Positions 38,174 through 48,883 of a DNA stretch of 64,000 nt are shown in pieces. The translations under genes were made by a program, and so were the position numbers. The DNA comes from Gemmatimonadota bacterium (GTDB lineage: Bacteria > Gemmatimonadota > Gemmatimonadetes > Longimicrobiales > Gaopeijiaceae), in the NCBI GenBank assembly GCA_016873995.1, contig VGVR01000001.1:1-64000 (forward strand). Direction: 5' to 3'. Under the pieces are notes generated by a model. That model was given only the letters and a program-made list of their open reading frames with translations. It did no database searches and had not been told where the DNA came from. Positions within the stretch are counted from its first letter, which is position 1, and every line of letters starts with the position of its first letter.

Positions 38174-39463
38174 TCACGACACGTCCTCCAGGCGCACGCC
38201 CGCCCTTCCGGCGAGATGCCCGAGCAGCGGCTTGGGCACCCAGGCGGTGACCGATATTTGCGCATCCTCGTCGCGCCGCGAGACCACCTCGCCCTCGCGG
38301 TAGAGCGCGGCGAGCACCTCGCCGTCGGCGGCCGACAGGTGCACGATCACGTGCGTCAAACGAGCGAGCACGCGAGACCTCAGGACGTCGCGGAGCGCGC
38401 CGAGACTCCCCTGGTCGAGGGCCGACACGAAGACGGCCGGAGCGGACCCCACTTTCTCGATCCGCTCGCGCAGCGCTTGCTCCTCGGCATGCGTGAGCCG
38501 GTCTACCTTGTTGAACACGAGGATCGTGTCCTTCTCCGCGAGGCCCAGCTCGGCGAGGACGTCGTTCACTACCTCGAAGTGCTCCTCCCAGTCGGAGTGG
38601 GAGGCATCGATCACGTGCAGCAGGACGTCCGCCTCGCGCGCCTCCTCCAACGTCGACCGAAACGAGGCGACCAAGTCGTGCGGAAGCTTGCGAATGAAGC
38701 CGACCGTATCGGTGACGAGGGCCTCGTGGCCCGCGCCCAGCTCCACTGTGCGCGTGGCTGAATCCAGCGTCGCGAAGAGCCGGTCCTCTACGAAGAGGTC
38801 CGCACCCGACAGGCTCCGCAGCAAAGACGACTTCCCGGCGTTGGTGTAGCCGACGAGCGAGGCCCGGAAGCGCTCACTTCGTCCGTGGCGCTGCACGGCC
38901 CGAGCCGTCGTCACGTCCTCGAGCTTCCGCTTCAGCTCGCTGATGCGCTTGCCGATGAGGCGCCGGTCGGTCTCGATCTGCGTTTCGCCCGGACCGCGCA
39001 GCCCGATCCCGCCTCGCTCGCGCGAGAGGTGCGTCCACATCCGTTTGAGCCGCGGGAGCAGGTACTCGAGCTGGGCGAGCTCGACCTGCATCTTCGCCTC
39101 CTTCGACCTCGCGCGCGTGGCGAAGATGTCCAGGATCAGCTCGGACCGATCCATGACTCGCACGCCGAGCAGCTCCTCCAAGCCCTTCCCCTGCGCGGGA
39201 CTCAACTCCTCGTCGAAGATGACGAGGTCGGCGCCGGTCTCCTTGGCGAGCGCAGCGACCTCCTGCGCCTTTCCTTCGCCGATGTAGTAGCGCGGATGCC
39301 GCTCGGCGATGCGTTGCGCGGTGGACCCCACGACGCTGCAGCCGGCGGTATCGGTGAGCCGTGCCAGCTCCGCGAGGTGCTCTTCGGCCAGACGTTTCGG
39401 AAGGTCTCGGTCGGGGGCTCCGACGAGCAGCGCGCGGTCTACCGGCCTCCGGACGTCGATCAA
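38174..39463 (-). CDS. hflX: GTPase HflX
   Basis: A 429-residue ribosome-binding GTPase that splits stalled ribosomes. N-terminal HflX domain ([25 protein letters not shown]), the Gly-rich linker [21 protein letters not shown], then the G domain with [25 protein letters not shown] and [11 protein letters not shown] start with an upstream GAGGT/AGGA; no better codon in frame. About 110 nt separate it from pdxJ. Confidence 0.94.
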   Translation of the reverse strand: MIDVRRPVDRALLVGAPDRDLPKRLAEEHLAELARLTDTAGCSVVGSTAQRIAERHPRYYIGEGKAQEVAALAKETGADLVIFDEELSPAQGKGLEELLGVRVMDRSELILDIFATRARSKEAKMQVELAQLEYLLPRLKRMWTHLSRERGGIGLRGPGETQIETDRRLIGKRISELKRKLEDVTTARAVQRHGRSERFRASLVGYTNAGKSSLLRSLSGADLFVEDRLFATLDSATRTVELGAGHEALVTDTVGFIRKLPHDLVASFRSTLEEAREADVLLHVIDASHSDWEEHFEVVNDVLAELGLAEKDTILVFNKVDRLTHAEEQALRERIEKVGSAPAVFVSALDQGSLGALRDVLRSRVLARLTHVIVHLSAADGEVLAALYREGEVVSRRDEDAQISVTAWVPKPLLGHLAGRAGVRLEDVS

Positions 39464-39534
39464 TTCCGTTGCGATCCTGCTACCTCCACGCTGCGATTAC
39501 TCGGGCACCCATCGAACGATAGCCACCTCGCTCG

Positions 39535-40941
39535 TCAGCGAGAACCCGCCTCGCTCTCTCCGGAGCCCGAGGCGCCTCCGCCGCGACGTCGCGCGTTCCA
39601 GGCAGCGAGCCGCTCCGCGATCGCCGTCTCCGCGCCGGAGCTGCCCGGCCGATAGAACACCGACCCGCGCAGCTCGTCCGGCATGTACTCCTGGCGCGCG
39701 ACACCACCTTCCTCGGCGGGATCGTACCGGTATCCCCGTCCGTAACCGAGGTCCTTCATGAGGTCGGTCGGAGCGTTCCGGATGTGCAGCGGGACCGCTG
39801 CCCCCGGAGTCTCGCGCGCCTTCGCGAGCGCCGCGCCCCACGCCTCGTACGCCCGGTTCGACTTCGGCGCGCTGGCCAGGTAGATGGCCGCCTCCGCGAG
39901 CGCGAGCTCGCCCTCCGGGGCCCCCAGGAAGTGGAACGCTTCTTTTGCTGAGACCGCCATCTGGAGCGCCGCGGGATCGGCGAGCCCGATGTCTTCGACC
40001 GCCATACGCACCAGTCGTCGGGCGATGTAGAGCGGATCTTCGCCGCCGTCGATCATGCGCGCGAGCCAGTAGAGCGCGCCGTCGGGATCGCTTCCACGCA
40101 CCGCCTTGTGCAGCGCGGAGATGAGGTTGTACTGCTCCTCTCCACCCTTGTCGTAGGTGGCGAAGCGGTGCTGGAGCGCCTCGCGCGCGACGGGCAGCGT
40201 GACGTGCCCGCTCTTGCCGACGAGTGCACCTGCGGCCTCCAGGACACCCAGCGCCCGGCGCGCATCCCCGTCGGAGGCGACGGCGATGAAGTCGAGTGCA
40301 TCTGGGTCGACGGTGAGAGCGTCCGTCGCCAGGCCCCGCTCCGCGTCCGCGAGCGCTTCGCCGAGAATCGAGCGCACCTCGGACGGTGCGAGCGCATTCA
40401 AGACGTACACCGGCGCGCGCGACAGCAGCGGACGCACGACCTCGAACGAAGGATTCTCGGTGGTCGCTCCGATCAGGATGACCGTGCCGCGCTCGACGTG
40501 CGGCAGGAATGCGTCCTGCTGTGCCTTGTTGAAGCGATGGATCTCGTCGCAGAACAGAATGGTGCGCCTCCCGGTCGTGCGGAGCCGCTCGTCCGCCTCG
40601 GCCATGATCTCGCGCACGCGCGCGATCCCTTCGGTCACCGCGCTGAACGCGACGAACGTGGTTGCGCTCTCTGCGGCGATCAGCCGCGCCAGCGTCGTCT
40701 TCCCACTTCCGGGCGGCCCCCAGAGGATCATGCTTCCCGGGCGGCCCGCCTTGATCATGGCGCGAATCGCCTTGCCCGGGGCCAGCAGGTGCTCCTGCCC
40801 CCGGAACTCAGCCAGCGTGCGCGGCCGCATCCTGGCCGCCAAAGGCGCCGAGCGCGAAGGTGCACTGAGCTCCGGGGGTGGTGCGGGAGTCCTTGACGCA
40901 CGGCCTCGCTCCGGCGCCCCGAAGAGATCGAGGTCAGCCAC
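39535..40941 (-). CDS. rarA: replication-associated recombination ATPase RarA (MgsA)
   Basis: A 468-residue AAA+ protein related to clamp loaders, acting at stalled forks. Walker A GPPGSGKT is at residues 75-82, Walker B ILFCDEIHRF follows, sensor-type GATTENPSFEV, and the C-terminal tetramerisation part (YNLISALHKAVRGSDPDGALYWLARM). GTG 40941 overlaps the end of the CCA gene by 8 nt; an in-frame start at 41082 would sit deep inside it. Confidence 0.94.
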   Translation of the reverse strand: MADLDLFGAPERGRASRTPAPPPELSAPSRSAPLAARMRPRTLAEFRGQEHLLAPGKAIRAMIKAGRPGSMILWGPPGSGKTTLARLIAAESATTFVAFSAVTEGIARVREIMAEADERLRTTGRRTILFCDEIHRFNKAQQDAFLPHVERGTVILIGATTENPSFEVVRPLLSRAPVYVLNALAPSEVRSILGEALADAERGLATDALTVDPDALDFIAVASDGDARRALGVLEAAGALVGKSGHVTLPVAREALQHRFATYDKGGEEQYNLISALHKAVRGSDPDGALYWLARMIDGGEDPLYIARRLVRMAVEDIGLADPAALQMAVSAKEAFHFLGAPEGELALAEAAIYLASAPKSNRAYEAWGAALAKARETPGAAVPLHIRNAPTDLMKDLGYGRGYRYDPAEEGGVARQEYMPDELRGSVFYRPGSSGAETAIAERLAAWNARRRGGGASGSGESEAGSR

Positions 40942-42223
40942 TCGTGCGCTCCTTCTGGGCGAGCGCGAGCGCGCGCTCGGCGAGCTGCTGACGCTCGTTT
41001 CGCGTGGGATCCTCGAGCACCCAGTCGAGCAGCTCGTCCAAGATCCTTCCGAAGTGGGGCCCGGGCTTGAGTCCGAGCGCAATCAAGCCGCGACCGTCCA
41101 GGGCCAGGTCACCGACCGCGAGCGGCGGTGCCGAGCCGCGCACCGTTCTGGCGCGTCGCCACGAAGCGACCACGGCACCCACGCGGTCGGCGGCCCCTAT
41201 GCGGCGCTCCGCGAGCGCCCGAGCGAGATCCAGCCTCGCGAGCGCGGCGAGTCGACCAGGGCCGCTAGCGCTCAGCCACCTACGAAACGCAGCTGAGTCG
41301 GCGCTCGCTTCCGGAAGCGGGGCCGCCGCCGCACGATAGGCCGTCTCGTCCACCTGGGCGTTCGAGAAGCGGAGGCGCATGAGGAGCGCCGCCGTCTCGG
41401 CCGGCGTCAGCTCGCGCAGCAGCGCAGCCAGCCGGAGCATTGACCGACCCTTCGGCACTTCGTCGACGGCACCCATGGAAAGGGCCCAGCGCTCGCGCCC
41501 CCCCGGCCATGCGTGACTGAGCGCCTCGAGCTCCGCGTAGAGGACGCGTAACGCCCCCGACGCGGCATACAAGCCGAGGGCGCGTGACGGCGCCGCGTCT
41601 GCGTCCAGCACTTTCACCAACTCGTCCCTGATGCGCTCTGCCGAGAGCGACGTCAGATGGTCCACGAGCTCGCAGAGGGCGGCCCAGGTCGCCGCTTCGA
41701 TCTCCATCCGGAATAGCCCAGCGAACCGAAACGCGCGCAGGATGCGGAGGTAGTCCTCGCGAAAGCGCTCCTCGGGTCGGCCGACGGTGCGCAGCACGAG
41801 CCGCTCCATGTCCGCGACACCGCCGAAGGGGTCGAGGAGCTCCTCGCGCAAGGGATGCCACGCGATCGCGTTGATCGTGAAATCGCGTCGCGCGAGGTCT
41901 TCTTCGATCGTCTGCGCGAACGCGACCACCGCGTGCCGCCCGTCCGTCTCCACGTCGCGGCGGAACGTCGTCACCTCGTACAGCGTGTCGTCCTTCAGGA
42001 CGCCGACCGTGCCGTGCTCGACGCCGAGCGGCACCGTCCGCCGGAAGATCCTCTGGACCTCCGCCGGGCGTGCACCCGTGGCGAGGTCCCAGTCGCCCGA
42101 GGGACGCCCTAGCAAAACGTCTCTCACGGCTCCGCCCACCGCCCAGGTGTCGTGCCCGGCCTCCTCGAGTTTACGCGCGATCCAGCGAACGGCGTGCGGC
42201 GCGGACGGTTTCGGCGAGCTCAT
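40934..42223 (-). CDS. cca: CCA tRNA nucleotidyltransferase (class II)
   Basis: A 429-residue polymerase adding or repairing tRNA 3' CCA. Motif A: WAVGGAVRDVLLGRPSGDWDLAT with the DxD pair; motif for base/ribose contacts RRDFTINAIAW; D(Y/L)xRxxRA-like REDYLRILRAFRFAG. The C-terminal half is helical. It could also be a plain poly(A) polymerase. Start 42223 overlaps the SDR stop by 4 nt. The tRNA in this window lacks an encoded CCA, so the addition activity is required. Confidence 0.92.
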   Translation of the reverse strand: MSSPKPSAPHAVRWIARKLEEAGHDTWAVGGAVRDVLLGRPSGDWDLATGARPAEVQRIFRRTVPLGVEHGTVGVLKDDTLYEVTTFRRDVETDGRHAVVAFAQTIEEDLARRDFTINAIAWHPLREELLDPFGGVADMERLVLRTVGRPEERFREDYLRILRAFRFAGLFRMEIEAATWAALCELVDHLTSLSAERIRDELVKVLDADAAPSRALGLYAASGALRVLYAELEALSHAWPGGRERWALSMGAVDEVPKGRSMLRLAALLRELTPAETAALLMRLRFSNAQVDETAYRAAAAPLPEASADSAAFRRWLSASGPGRLAALARLDLARALAERRIGAADRVGAVVASWRRARTVRGSAPPLAVGDLALDGRGLIALGLKPGPHFGRILDELLDWVLEDPTRNERQQLAERALALAQKERTSG

Positions 42224-43017
42224 CCCGCGAGAACGGAGCCTCCGTTCACGTTGAGGACCTCCCCGGTCACGTGGCGCGCGAGGTTCGAGCACAGGAACAG
42301 GATCGGGCCGGCGATGTCCTCCGCCGTTGCCACCCTGCCGATGGGAATCCCCCGCACGATCCTCTCGCGCCCTTCATCGTCGAGCGCGGCGGCAGCCATC
42401 TCGGTGTCGACCCAGCCAGGGGCGACCACGTTCACGGTGACGCCCCGACCTCCCAACTCCACGCAGAGCCCCTTCCCCATGGAGATGAGCGCGCCCTTCG
42501 TGGCGGCGTAGTCGGCATGGTACGGCTCGCCGCGCTGCGCCGCCGTGCTGCTGACGAGCACGATGCGCCCGTCAGGCCTCAGGCGGCGAGCTGCGGCCCG
42601 ACAGACGTAGAAGACGGCGTGCAGGTTCGCGGCCAAGGTCTCGTGCCACTGCGCGTCGCTCATGTCCACGAGTGGCACGTCCTGCGGCGGCCACACGCCG
42701 TGGTTCCCGACGAAGATGTCCAGACCCTCGAACTCCTGGTCACCCCGCGCGAAGAGCGCCTCTGCGTCCTCGGCGCGCGACAGATCTCCTGCTTCGGCCC
42801 ACGCGTGCGCGCCGAGCGCTCGGCACTCGGCCACCACCGCGTCCGCGTCGGCGCGCCGAACGCGGTAGCCGATCCCCACGGAGGCGCCGGCTCGCGCGAG
42901 GAGCAGCGCGGTGGCCCGACCGATCCCGCGCGAGCCGCCGGTCACGATCGCGTTCTTTCCTCGCAAGTCGGCGAGCGGCCGCGCGGGCTCGGCGGTGCGC
43001 TTGCTTCGGGCAGTCAC
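42220..43017 (-). CDS. short-chain dehydrogenase/reductase (FabG-like)
   Basis: A 265-residue classical SDR. The cofactor motif TGGSRGIG is near residue 29, NHGVW replaces the usual NNAG, the catalytic Ser is in VLVSSTAA and the YxxxK is YAATK. GTG 43017 overlaps the gmhA stop (GTGA). FabG-type 3-oxoacyl reductase is the closest pattern, but the substrate is unknown. Confidence 0.88.
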   Translation of the reverse strand: MTARSKRTAEPARPLADLRGKNAIVTGGSRGIGRATALLLARAGASVGIGYRVRRADADAVVAECRALGAHAWAEAGDLSRAEDAEALFARGDQEFEGLDIFVGNHGVWPPQDVPLVDMSDAQWHETLAANLHAVFYVCRAAARRLRPDGRIVLVSSTAAQRGEPYHADYAATKGALISMGKGLCVELGGRGVTVNVVAPGWVDTEMAAAALDDEGRERIVRGIPIGRVATAEDIAGPILFLCSNLARHVTGEVLNVNGGSVLAG

Positions 43018-43586
43018 GGCGAAAGAGCCCGGTCCGCGAGCTCGCACACGATGTGGCCGATCGTGAGGTGCACCTCTTGGGCGCGCGCCGGCGACGCGGT
43101 CGGTACCACGATGGCGAGGTCGACCCGGTCTCGCAGCGTACCCCCGCCATTGGCGAGCAGCGCCGCCGAGCGGACTCCCATCTCGCGTGCCGCGTCGGCC
43201 GCGAGCACCAAGTTCCTCGACTCGCCGCTCGTGGAGTGCAGGACGAGCAGGTCCCCTGGGCGAGCGAGCGCACGAACCTGACGCTCGAACACACGCTCGA
43301 AGCCCAGGTCGTTGCCCCCGGCAGTGAGGACCGACGTATCGGTGGTGAGCGCGAGCGCGGCGAGCGGTGCCCGCTCACGCCCGAAGCGTATCACGTACTC
43401 CGCAGCCAAGTGCTGGGCGTCAGCCGCCGAGCCCCCGTTGCCACAGAACATCACCTTGCCGCCACCGCGCAGTGTATCCACCACCACTTCGCCCAGCTTA
43501 CTGATCGACCCCGCCAACTCCTGACCCACGCGTTCGGTCACTCCGGCATGTTCGGCGAGCGCAGCTCGCACTGCCGAGACGCTCAC
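43014..43586 (-). CDS. gmhA: phosphoheptose isomerase (SIS domain)
   Basis: A 190-residue SIS-domain protein of the GmhA family, converting sedoheptulose 7-phosphate to heptose 7-phosphate for ADP-heptose and LPS cores. Motifs: MFCGNGGSAADAQHLAAEYVIRF, TTDTSVLTAGGND, HSTSGESRN and the late EVHLTIGHIVCELAD. GTG 43586 overlaps the upstream stop. Another sugar-phosphate SIS isomerase is the alternative. Confidence 0.88.
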   Translation of the reverse strand: MSVSAVRAALAEHAGVTERVGQELAGSISKLGEVVVDTLRGGGKVMFCGNGGSAADAQHLAAEYVIRFGRERAPLAALALTTDTSVLTAGGNDLGFERVFERQVRALARPGDLLVLHSTSGESRNLVLAADAAREMGVRSAALLANGGGTLRDRVDLAIVVPTASPARAQEVHLTIGHIVCELADRALSP

Positions 43587-44410
43587 GCGCTCGACCGCTG
43601 CAGGAGGCCACGCACGCGAGACCAGAAGCGCCGCTCGTTGGGAAGCACCGGAACCGGGAGCGGGGGCTCGTCCGACAAAATGCGCCCCGGGTTGGTCCGG
43701 CAGACATAGTGCAGGATCTCCTGCGCGCCCATGCTCTCCAACAGCTCCCACGCCTCGTCCTTGTAGACCTTCAGGCTCGAGTGTCCGTGAAAGTCGGAGG
43801 ACAGGTAGTCGACCCAGCCACGCTCGAGCAAGCTGAGCGCGGTCCGTTGCGCCTCGGATCCATAGCGCCCCACCAAGGATCCATAATTCACCTGCAGATA
43901 GGCCCCGGCGTCGCGCCACTGACCGGCCACGCCGATGGCTTGCCCCATGCCGGCGTAGCGCTCGGGGTGCGCCACGATGGGGCGGTACCCATTCTGCCGG
44001 ATGCGAGACAGCGCACGCGCGGTGGCCGGGGGCAGCTGGAGGCGGGGCCACTCCACCAGCACGAACGACGTGCCGGCCATGCGAATTCTGGGGTCGGAGA
44101 GGTCGACCTCCGGAACGTCGATGCACACCTCGTGGCCGCGCTGGAACTCCACTTCGGGGAAGCTCTCGCCGATGGCCGCAGCGGCCCGCTCCCAAGCTGC
44201 CGTGACCGCTCTCAGCCTGCTCTCCAGGCGCGCCGCGTCGAGCGTGAGGCTTCCGTCGATGTGCGGCGTGGTGATGATCCTGCGGATGCTCGCGCGCGTC
44301 ATGCGCTCCATGGAGTCGACCACGGCGGACAGGTCGCGCGCGCCGTCATCCACCCCGGGCACGAGATGGTTGTGGACGTCGACCAGCGCGGTAGGGTCCC
44401 GGTGGCTCAC
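43583..44410 (-). CDS. CpsB/YwqE-type tyrosine-protein phosphatase (PHP family)
   Basis: A 275-residue PHP-domain metallophosphatase. Metal motifs: DVHNHLVPGVDDGA at residues 11-24, TTPHIDGS, RGHEVCID and the late SSDFHGHS. These proteins dephosphorylate BY-kinases that control capsule or exopolysaccharide chain length. No BY-kinase gene is adjacent. Linked to gmhA by a 4-nt overlap, which suggests a surface-polysaccharide context. Confidence 0.88.
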   Translation of the reverse strand: MSHRDPTALVDVHNHLVPGVDDGARDLSAVVDSMERMTRASIRRIITTPHIDGSLTLDAARLESRLRAVTAAWERAAAAIGESFPEVEFQRGHEVCIDVPEVDLSDPRIRMAGTSFVLVEWPRLQLPPATARALSRIRQNGYRPIVAHPERYAGMGQAIGVAGQWRDAGAYLQVNYGSLVGRYGSEAQRTALSLLERGWVDYLSSDFHGHSSLKVYKDEAWELLESMGAQEILHYVCRTNPGRILSDEPPLPVPVLPNERRFWSRVRGLLQRSSA

Positions 44411-44419
44411 CGGCGTGCC

Positions 44420-44704
44420 TCAGCCCTGCGTCGCGGCCAGGATGCCGCGCAGCGCGGCCTCGGGGTCGTCGGTCTCGAGGGCCGCCTCACATGCGTACGT
44501 GAAGAGCGCGTCGGCCTCGAGCAGACGGAACGCGCTCTCGCGCACGCGCCCAGGACGGGCACGCGCTGCGGCCAGCCGGGCTCGGCCTTCGTCGGCCAAC
44601 GCAACGTGCGGCGCCACATCCACCCCTGCGATGTGCACCCTCTCCGCCAGGTCTGCCGGTGGCGGTGGCCGGCGCGCTTCCATCCAGGCGGCCAGCGAGG
44701 TCAC
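44420..44704 (-). CDS. small hypothetical protein downstream of alaS
   Basis: A 94-residue, Ala/Arg-rich helical protein with no membrane segment or known motif. Its GTG start overlaps the alaS stop by 4 nt (GTGA), and the CpsB-type gene starts 9 nt after its end, so it sits in a tight operon; this supports it as a real gene. Function unknown. Confidence 0.65.
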   Translation of the reverse strand: MTSLAAWMEARRPPPPADLAERVHIAGVDVAPHVALADEGRARLAAARARPGRVRESAFRLLEADALFTYACEAALETDDPEAALRGILAATQG

Positions 44705-47346
44705 CGCGAGCCCACCGCGAGAAGCTCCCGAACTGTCGCCGCGCCCGCCGTGAGTGCCTCGTCGACGCGGCTCGGGTCCTCCACACCGGCTTGCGCCATG
44801 TGCGGACGGCCGCCCCCTCGACCTCCGACGATCGTCGCGACCTGGCGCACGATCGCATCCGCGCGCACGCCCCGACGAATCAAGTCGGCCGTCACGAACG
44901 CGAACAGCGCCTGCTTCTCACCCGGCAGCTCCGCCGCGATCACGGCGACGCCCTGCTGGTCGCTCGCCAGGAAGGCGTCGCCCCACTTGCGCGCGTCGTC
45001 CGCGCCGCGGGCCTTCAGGCGAAGGCCTCGGTACTTGGCCGTAGCGCCACCGGTGAGGGACAGCGTCTCCGTGGCCACGTCGATCTCTCCCGCGCCGCCG
45101 CCCGCGCGCATCTCGTCGATGAGTGATTCGAGCTCCGCCCTCTCCTCGAGGATCTGGGCCGCCCGGTTCATCAGATTCTCGGGGACGGTCTTGAGGGTCT
45201 GCGCCACGTCCGAGAGAGCCTGCTCCTTCGCCGCGAGGTATTGAAAAGCGCCACGCCCTGTGAGCGCCTCGATGCGGCGCACACCTGCCGCCACGCCCGA
45301 CTCGCTCACCAAGCGGAAGAGACCGATCTCCGCCGTGACGCTGGCATGCGTTCCACCGCAGAGCTCCATGCTGACGCCCGGGATGCTCACCACGCGCACC
45401 TCGTCGCCGTACTTCTCGCCGAAGAGGGCCATCGCGCCCGCCTTCACAGCATCCGCGTGCTTGCGGTGGTCGATCTGGACGGGGTGGTTGGCCCACACTC
45501 CCTCGTTCACCATGTCTTCGACGCGCCGCCGCTCCTCGGGGCTCATCGGAGCCGTATGAGCGAAGTCGAAGCGGAGCCGGTCCGGGGCAACGAGCGAGCC
45601 GCGCTGGACCACGTGCTTGCCGAGCACCGAGCGCAGCGCCGCGTGCAGCAGGTGTGTAGCGGTATGATTGCGTACGGTGTCGCGACGCGCGGTAGCGTCG
45701 ACCTCCGCGATCACCTCGAGCGGGCGCGTCGGCTGTGACGGAAACGCCCCCGTGACCGTACCGGAGACCGCAGTCCGCCCGCTCACCTTCACCACGTCCG
45801 ACACGTGGACCGTCCAACCCTCTCCGCGCACCGCACCCACGTCCGATACCTGTCCGCCGCTCTCCACGTAGAACGGGTTCTCGCGAAGCACGAGCCCGAT
45901 GCGCGCACCGTCGACGCGGCAGGCCAGTACCTCCGTCCGGGCGGCTAGCCTGTCGTATCCGATGAACGACTGCTCCTTGTCGAAAAGGGGCGTCCAGCCT
46001 TCTTCGTCTGCCCCGCTTCCGAGCGTCTGTTGGCTCGCGGCCCGGTCCGCGCGCGAGCGGGAGCGCTGCTCCTCCAGCGCCAGCTCGAACCCTGCCACGT
46101 CCACCTTGTATCCGCGCTCAGCGGCCATCAGCTCCGTCAGGTCGAGCGGGAAGCCGAACGTATCGTACAGCTTGAAGGCCTCCACGCCCGGGATCGTGCC
46201 GCCCGTCCCCGAGGCGAGCTCCTCGAAGCGGGACATGCCACCCTCGATCGTAGCGAGGAAGCGCTCCTCCTCTGCACGGGTCGACGACAGCACGTGTCCT
46301 CGTTGCTCGTCGAGCTCTGGATAGGCCGCCTTCATCGTGTCGATGAGCACCTCGACGACGCCCACCAGCGTGGGCTCTCGGCGCCCGAGCAGCCATGCGT
46401 GGCGCACCGCGCGGCGCAGGATCCGGCGCAGCACGTAGCCGCGACCCTCGCTCGAGGGAAATACGCCGTCGACGAGCAGGAAGCCCACCGCGCGCGCGTG
46501 ATCGGCGAGCACGCGGTAGCTGACGGCGCGCTCGGAGCTGCGGTCGTACGGGCTCCCCACCAGCTCCCCCACGCGCGTGAGCAACGGCGCGAACACGTCC
46601 GAGTGGAAGACCGAGTCGGCGCCCTGCAGTACGGCCGCCAAGCGCTCGAGCCCCGCACCCGTATCGACGCACGGAGCTGGAAGCGGGTGCAGCACGCCCT
46701 TCGGGTCCCGGTCGTACTGCATGAAGACCAGGTTCCACAGCTCGACGATCGTGCCGGCCGCGTTCAGTTCCACGAACTCTTCGGTGCTCGGTACGTGCGA
46801 GCGGGAGGTCCTCAGGTCGTAGTGCAGCTCCGAGCAGGGACCGCACGGGCCCACGTCCGCCATCTGCCAGAAGTTGTCCTTGTCGCCGAGTCTGTGGATG
46901 CGGTTCTTGGGCAGCCCGACCTCCCCAGCCCAGAGCTCCGCCGCTTCGTCGTCCGTATGATGGACGGTGGCGAAGAAGCGATCTGGGTCGAGGCCGTAGA
47001 CTTTCGTCATCAGCTCCCAGGCGAAGCCGATCGCATCCTTCTTGAAGTAGTCCCCGAAGGAGAAGTTGCCGAGCATCTCGAAGAACGTGAGATGCCGGGC
47101 CGTGCGGCCGACCTCCTCCAGGTCGTTGTGCTTCCCGCCCGCGCGCACGCATTTCTGCGCCGTGGCCGCCCGTGCGACCCCGATCCAGTCCTCACCGAGA
47201 AACACGCGCTTGAACTGGACCATGCCCGCGTTCGTGAAGAGCAGCGTCGGATCGTTGCCCGGGACGAGCGACGAGCTCGGCAGCACGGAGTGCCCGTGCG
47301 CCCGGAAGTACTCGAGGAAGTGACGGCGGATCTCGGCGGTCTGCAT
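44701..47346 (-). CDS. alaS: alanyl-tRNA synthetase
   Basis: An 881-residue class II synthetase with an editing domain. Catalytic core: [48 protein letters not shown]. The editing domain carries [13 protein letters not shown] and [15 protein letters not shown] (zinc/catalytic His and Cys). The C-terminal DHHA1/C-Ala part ends [14 protein letters not shown]. The start at 47346 is the family N-terminus; the open frame extends upstream without homology. Confidence 0.96.
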   Translation of the reverse strand: MQTAEIRRHFLEYFRAHGHSVLPSSSLVPGNDPTLLFTNAGMVQFKRVFLGEDWIGVARAATAQKCVRAGGKHNDLEEVGRTARHLTFFEMLGNFSFGDYFKKDAIGFAWELMTKVYGLDPDRFFATVHHTDDEAAELWAGEVGLPKNRIHRLGDKDNFWQMADVGPCGPCSELHYDLRTSRSHVPSTEEFVELNAAGTIVELWNLVFMQYDRDPKGVLHPLPAPCVDTGAGLERLAAVLQGADSVFHSDVFAPLLTRVGELVGSPYDRSSERAVSYRVLADHARAVGFLLVDGVFPSSEGRGYVLRRILRRAVRHAWLLGRREPTLVGVVEVLIDTMKAAYPELDEQRGHVLSSTRAEEERFLATIEGGMSRFEELASGTGGTIPGVEAFKLYDTFGFPLDLTELMAAERGYKVDVAGFELALEEQRSRSRADRAASQQTLGSGADEEGWTPLFDKEQSFIGYDRLAARTEVLACRVDGARIGLVLRENPFYVESGGQVSDVGAVRGEGWTVHVSDVVKVSGRTAVSGTVTGAFPSQPTRPLEVIAEVDATARRDTVRNHTATHLLHAALRSVLGKHVVQRGSLVAPDRLRFDFAHTAPMSPEERRRVEDMVNEGVWANHPVQIDHRKHADAVKAGAMALFGEKYGDEVRVVSIPGVSMELCGGTHASVTAEIGLFRLVSESGVAAGVRRIEALTGRGAFQYLAAKEQALSDVAQTLKTVPENLMNRAAQILEERAELESLIDEMRAGGGAGEIDVATETLSLTGGATAKYRGLRLKARGADDARKWGDAFLASDQQGVAVIAAELPGEKQALFAFVTADLIRRGVRADAIVRQVATIVGGRGGGRPHMAQAGVEDPSRVDEALTAGAATVRELLAVGSR

Positions 47347-47507
47347 GAATCGGGCGTGGGGTGGCGAAGGACCGTAAGGATAATCGGGGGCAAGCGTTGC
47401 CGAGAGGGCCGCCCGCACCGACGCAGCACCCGGACGCCCACGAGTCCGCAGACGCCGGAGCGCCCGCGGCCTCGGGAACCTCCCCCTCGCTCGATCCCTG
47501 CTACTCC

Positions 47508-48662
47508 CTAATCGTCGACGCTCTCGAAGGTCTCCCCCGACGAGCCCGCACCTCCGCTCCGGCCTCTCTCTGCGGCCGCCCCGAGCGCCGCACGCACGCG
47601 GGCTTCGATCTCGGTGGCGATGTCCGGGTTCTCCACCAGGAACACCTTCGTGTTCTCCTTCCCCTGCCCCAGGCGCATGTCGCCGTACGAGAACCACGAG
47701 CCGGATTTGTCGAGGATGCGGTGCTCGACGCCCAGGTCGACCAACAGACTCGTGTGGCTGACGCCCTCGTTGTACTGGATGTCGAATTCCACCTGGCGGA
47801 ACGGCGGCGCACACTTGTTCTTGACCACCTTCACGCGCGTGCGGTTGCCGATGACGTCCTGCCCGTCCTTGATCGCACCGATGCGGCGGATGTCGAGCCG
47901 CACCGAGGCGTAGAACTTGAGCGCCCGCCCGCCCGAAGTCGTCTCGGGGCTGCCGAACATCACGCCTACCTTCTCCCGGATCTGGTTGGTGAAGATCACG
48001 GAGGTGTTCGAGCGGTTGACCGCACCCGTGAGCTTGCGGAGCGCCTGGCTCATGAGGCGGGCCTGCAGGCCGACGTGCGTATCCCCCATCTCGCCTTCGA
48101 TCTCCGCGCGTGGCACGAGCGCCGCGACCGAGTCGATGACGACGACATCGATCGCGTTGGAGCGGATGAGCACCTCGGCGATCTCCAGCGCCTGCTCGCC
48201 CGTGTCGGGCTGCGAGACCAATAGGTTGTCGACGTCGACGCCGAGCTTGCGCGCGTAGTTCACGTCGAGGGCATGCTCCGCGTCGATGAACGCAGCGATG
48301 CCGCCCGCGCGCTGCGCGTTGGCGATGACTTGGAGACAGATGGTCGTCTTACCGGACGACTCTGGGCCGTAGATCTCGCTGATGCGGCCGCGCGGAATCC
48401 CGCCGATCCCGATCGCCGCGTCCAGGTTGATGGCGCCGGTCGAGATCGCTTCGATGACCGCGGACGCCCCGTCCTCGCCCATGCGCATGATCGCGCCTTT
48501 CCCATACGACCGCTCGATCTGGGAGAGCGCCGTGTCGAGCGCCTTCTTCTTCTGATTCTGGTTCTGCTCCGACTTCTTCGGGTCGGACTTCGTGTCGCTC
48601 ATCTTTCGGTCGCTGAGTTTGCTGTCGCTGACTCGTGGATCGGTCGCCTGGGCGGTGGCCAT
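47508..48662 (-). CDS. recA: recombinase RecA
   Basis: A 384-residue RecA. Walker [10 protein letters not shown] is at residues 99-107; [22 protein letters not shown] is the Walker B region; loop 2 is [22 protein letters not shown]. The core is canonical but is preceded by a 40-residue hydrophilic extension with repeated SD/K units ([18 protein letters not shown]), longer than usual. ATG 48662 has a GGAGG site 4 nt upstream. recX does not follow; alaS does, 161 nt downstream. Confidence 0.96.
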   Translation of the reverse strand: MATAQATDPRVSDSKLSDRKMSDTKSDPKKSEQNQNQKKKALDTALSQIERSYGKGAIMRMGEDGASAVIEAISTGAINLDAAIGIGGIPRGRISEIYGPESSGKTTICLQVIANAQRAGGIAAFIDAEHALDVNYARKLGVDVDNLLVSQPDTGEQALEIAEVLIRSNAIDVVVIDSVAALVPRAEIEGEMGDTHVGLQARLMSQALRKLTGAVNRSNTSVIFTNQIREKVGVMFGSPETTSGGRALKFYASVRLDIRRIGAIKDGQDVIGNRTRVKVVKNKCAPPFRQVEFDIQYNEGVSHTSLLVDLGVEHRILDKSGSWFSYGDMRLGQGKENTKVFLVENPDIATEIEARVRAALGAAAERGRSGGAGSSGETFESVDD

Positions 48663-48719
48663 CTCCCCTCCGTGTAGGCTTCGGTGGCCCTGGATGCGGG
48701 TTCCGGCACCCAAGGTATA

Positions 48720-48763
48720 CGACCCGAAGATAAAGCGAAAGTCCTTTTTTGCTCTTCGGGTCG
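48720..48763. promoter_or_regulatory. perfect inverted repeat upstream of recA
   Basis: Arms 48720-48730 (cgacccgaaga) and 48753-48763 (tcttcgggtcg) are perfectly complementary over 11 bp and 22 nt apart, 58 nt upstream of the recA start. On the minus strand a possible -10 box TATACC (48719-48714) begins right at the end of the inner-facing arm, so the repeat would cover the -35 area. It may be an operator. No canonical LexA box (Gram-negative or Gram-positive type) is seen. Confidence 0.5.
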
Positions 48764-48883
48764 ACTGAAGCCTACGGGGCGCGATGGGGCGCTGGAATGT
48801 GTGTTTGGGACGTCACACTTGCGAGCACCGTTCCGCGTTCGGCACGTTAGGGACACCCCCCCCAGGCCCAACGCTGGGAACGA

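Noticed and set aside
48741-48752. T-run in the loop of the recA upstream repeat as an intrinsic terminator
   Set aside because: The T-run is in the loop rather than after the stem, so it does not form a normal terminator.
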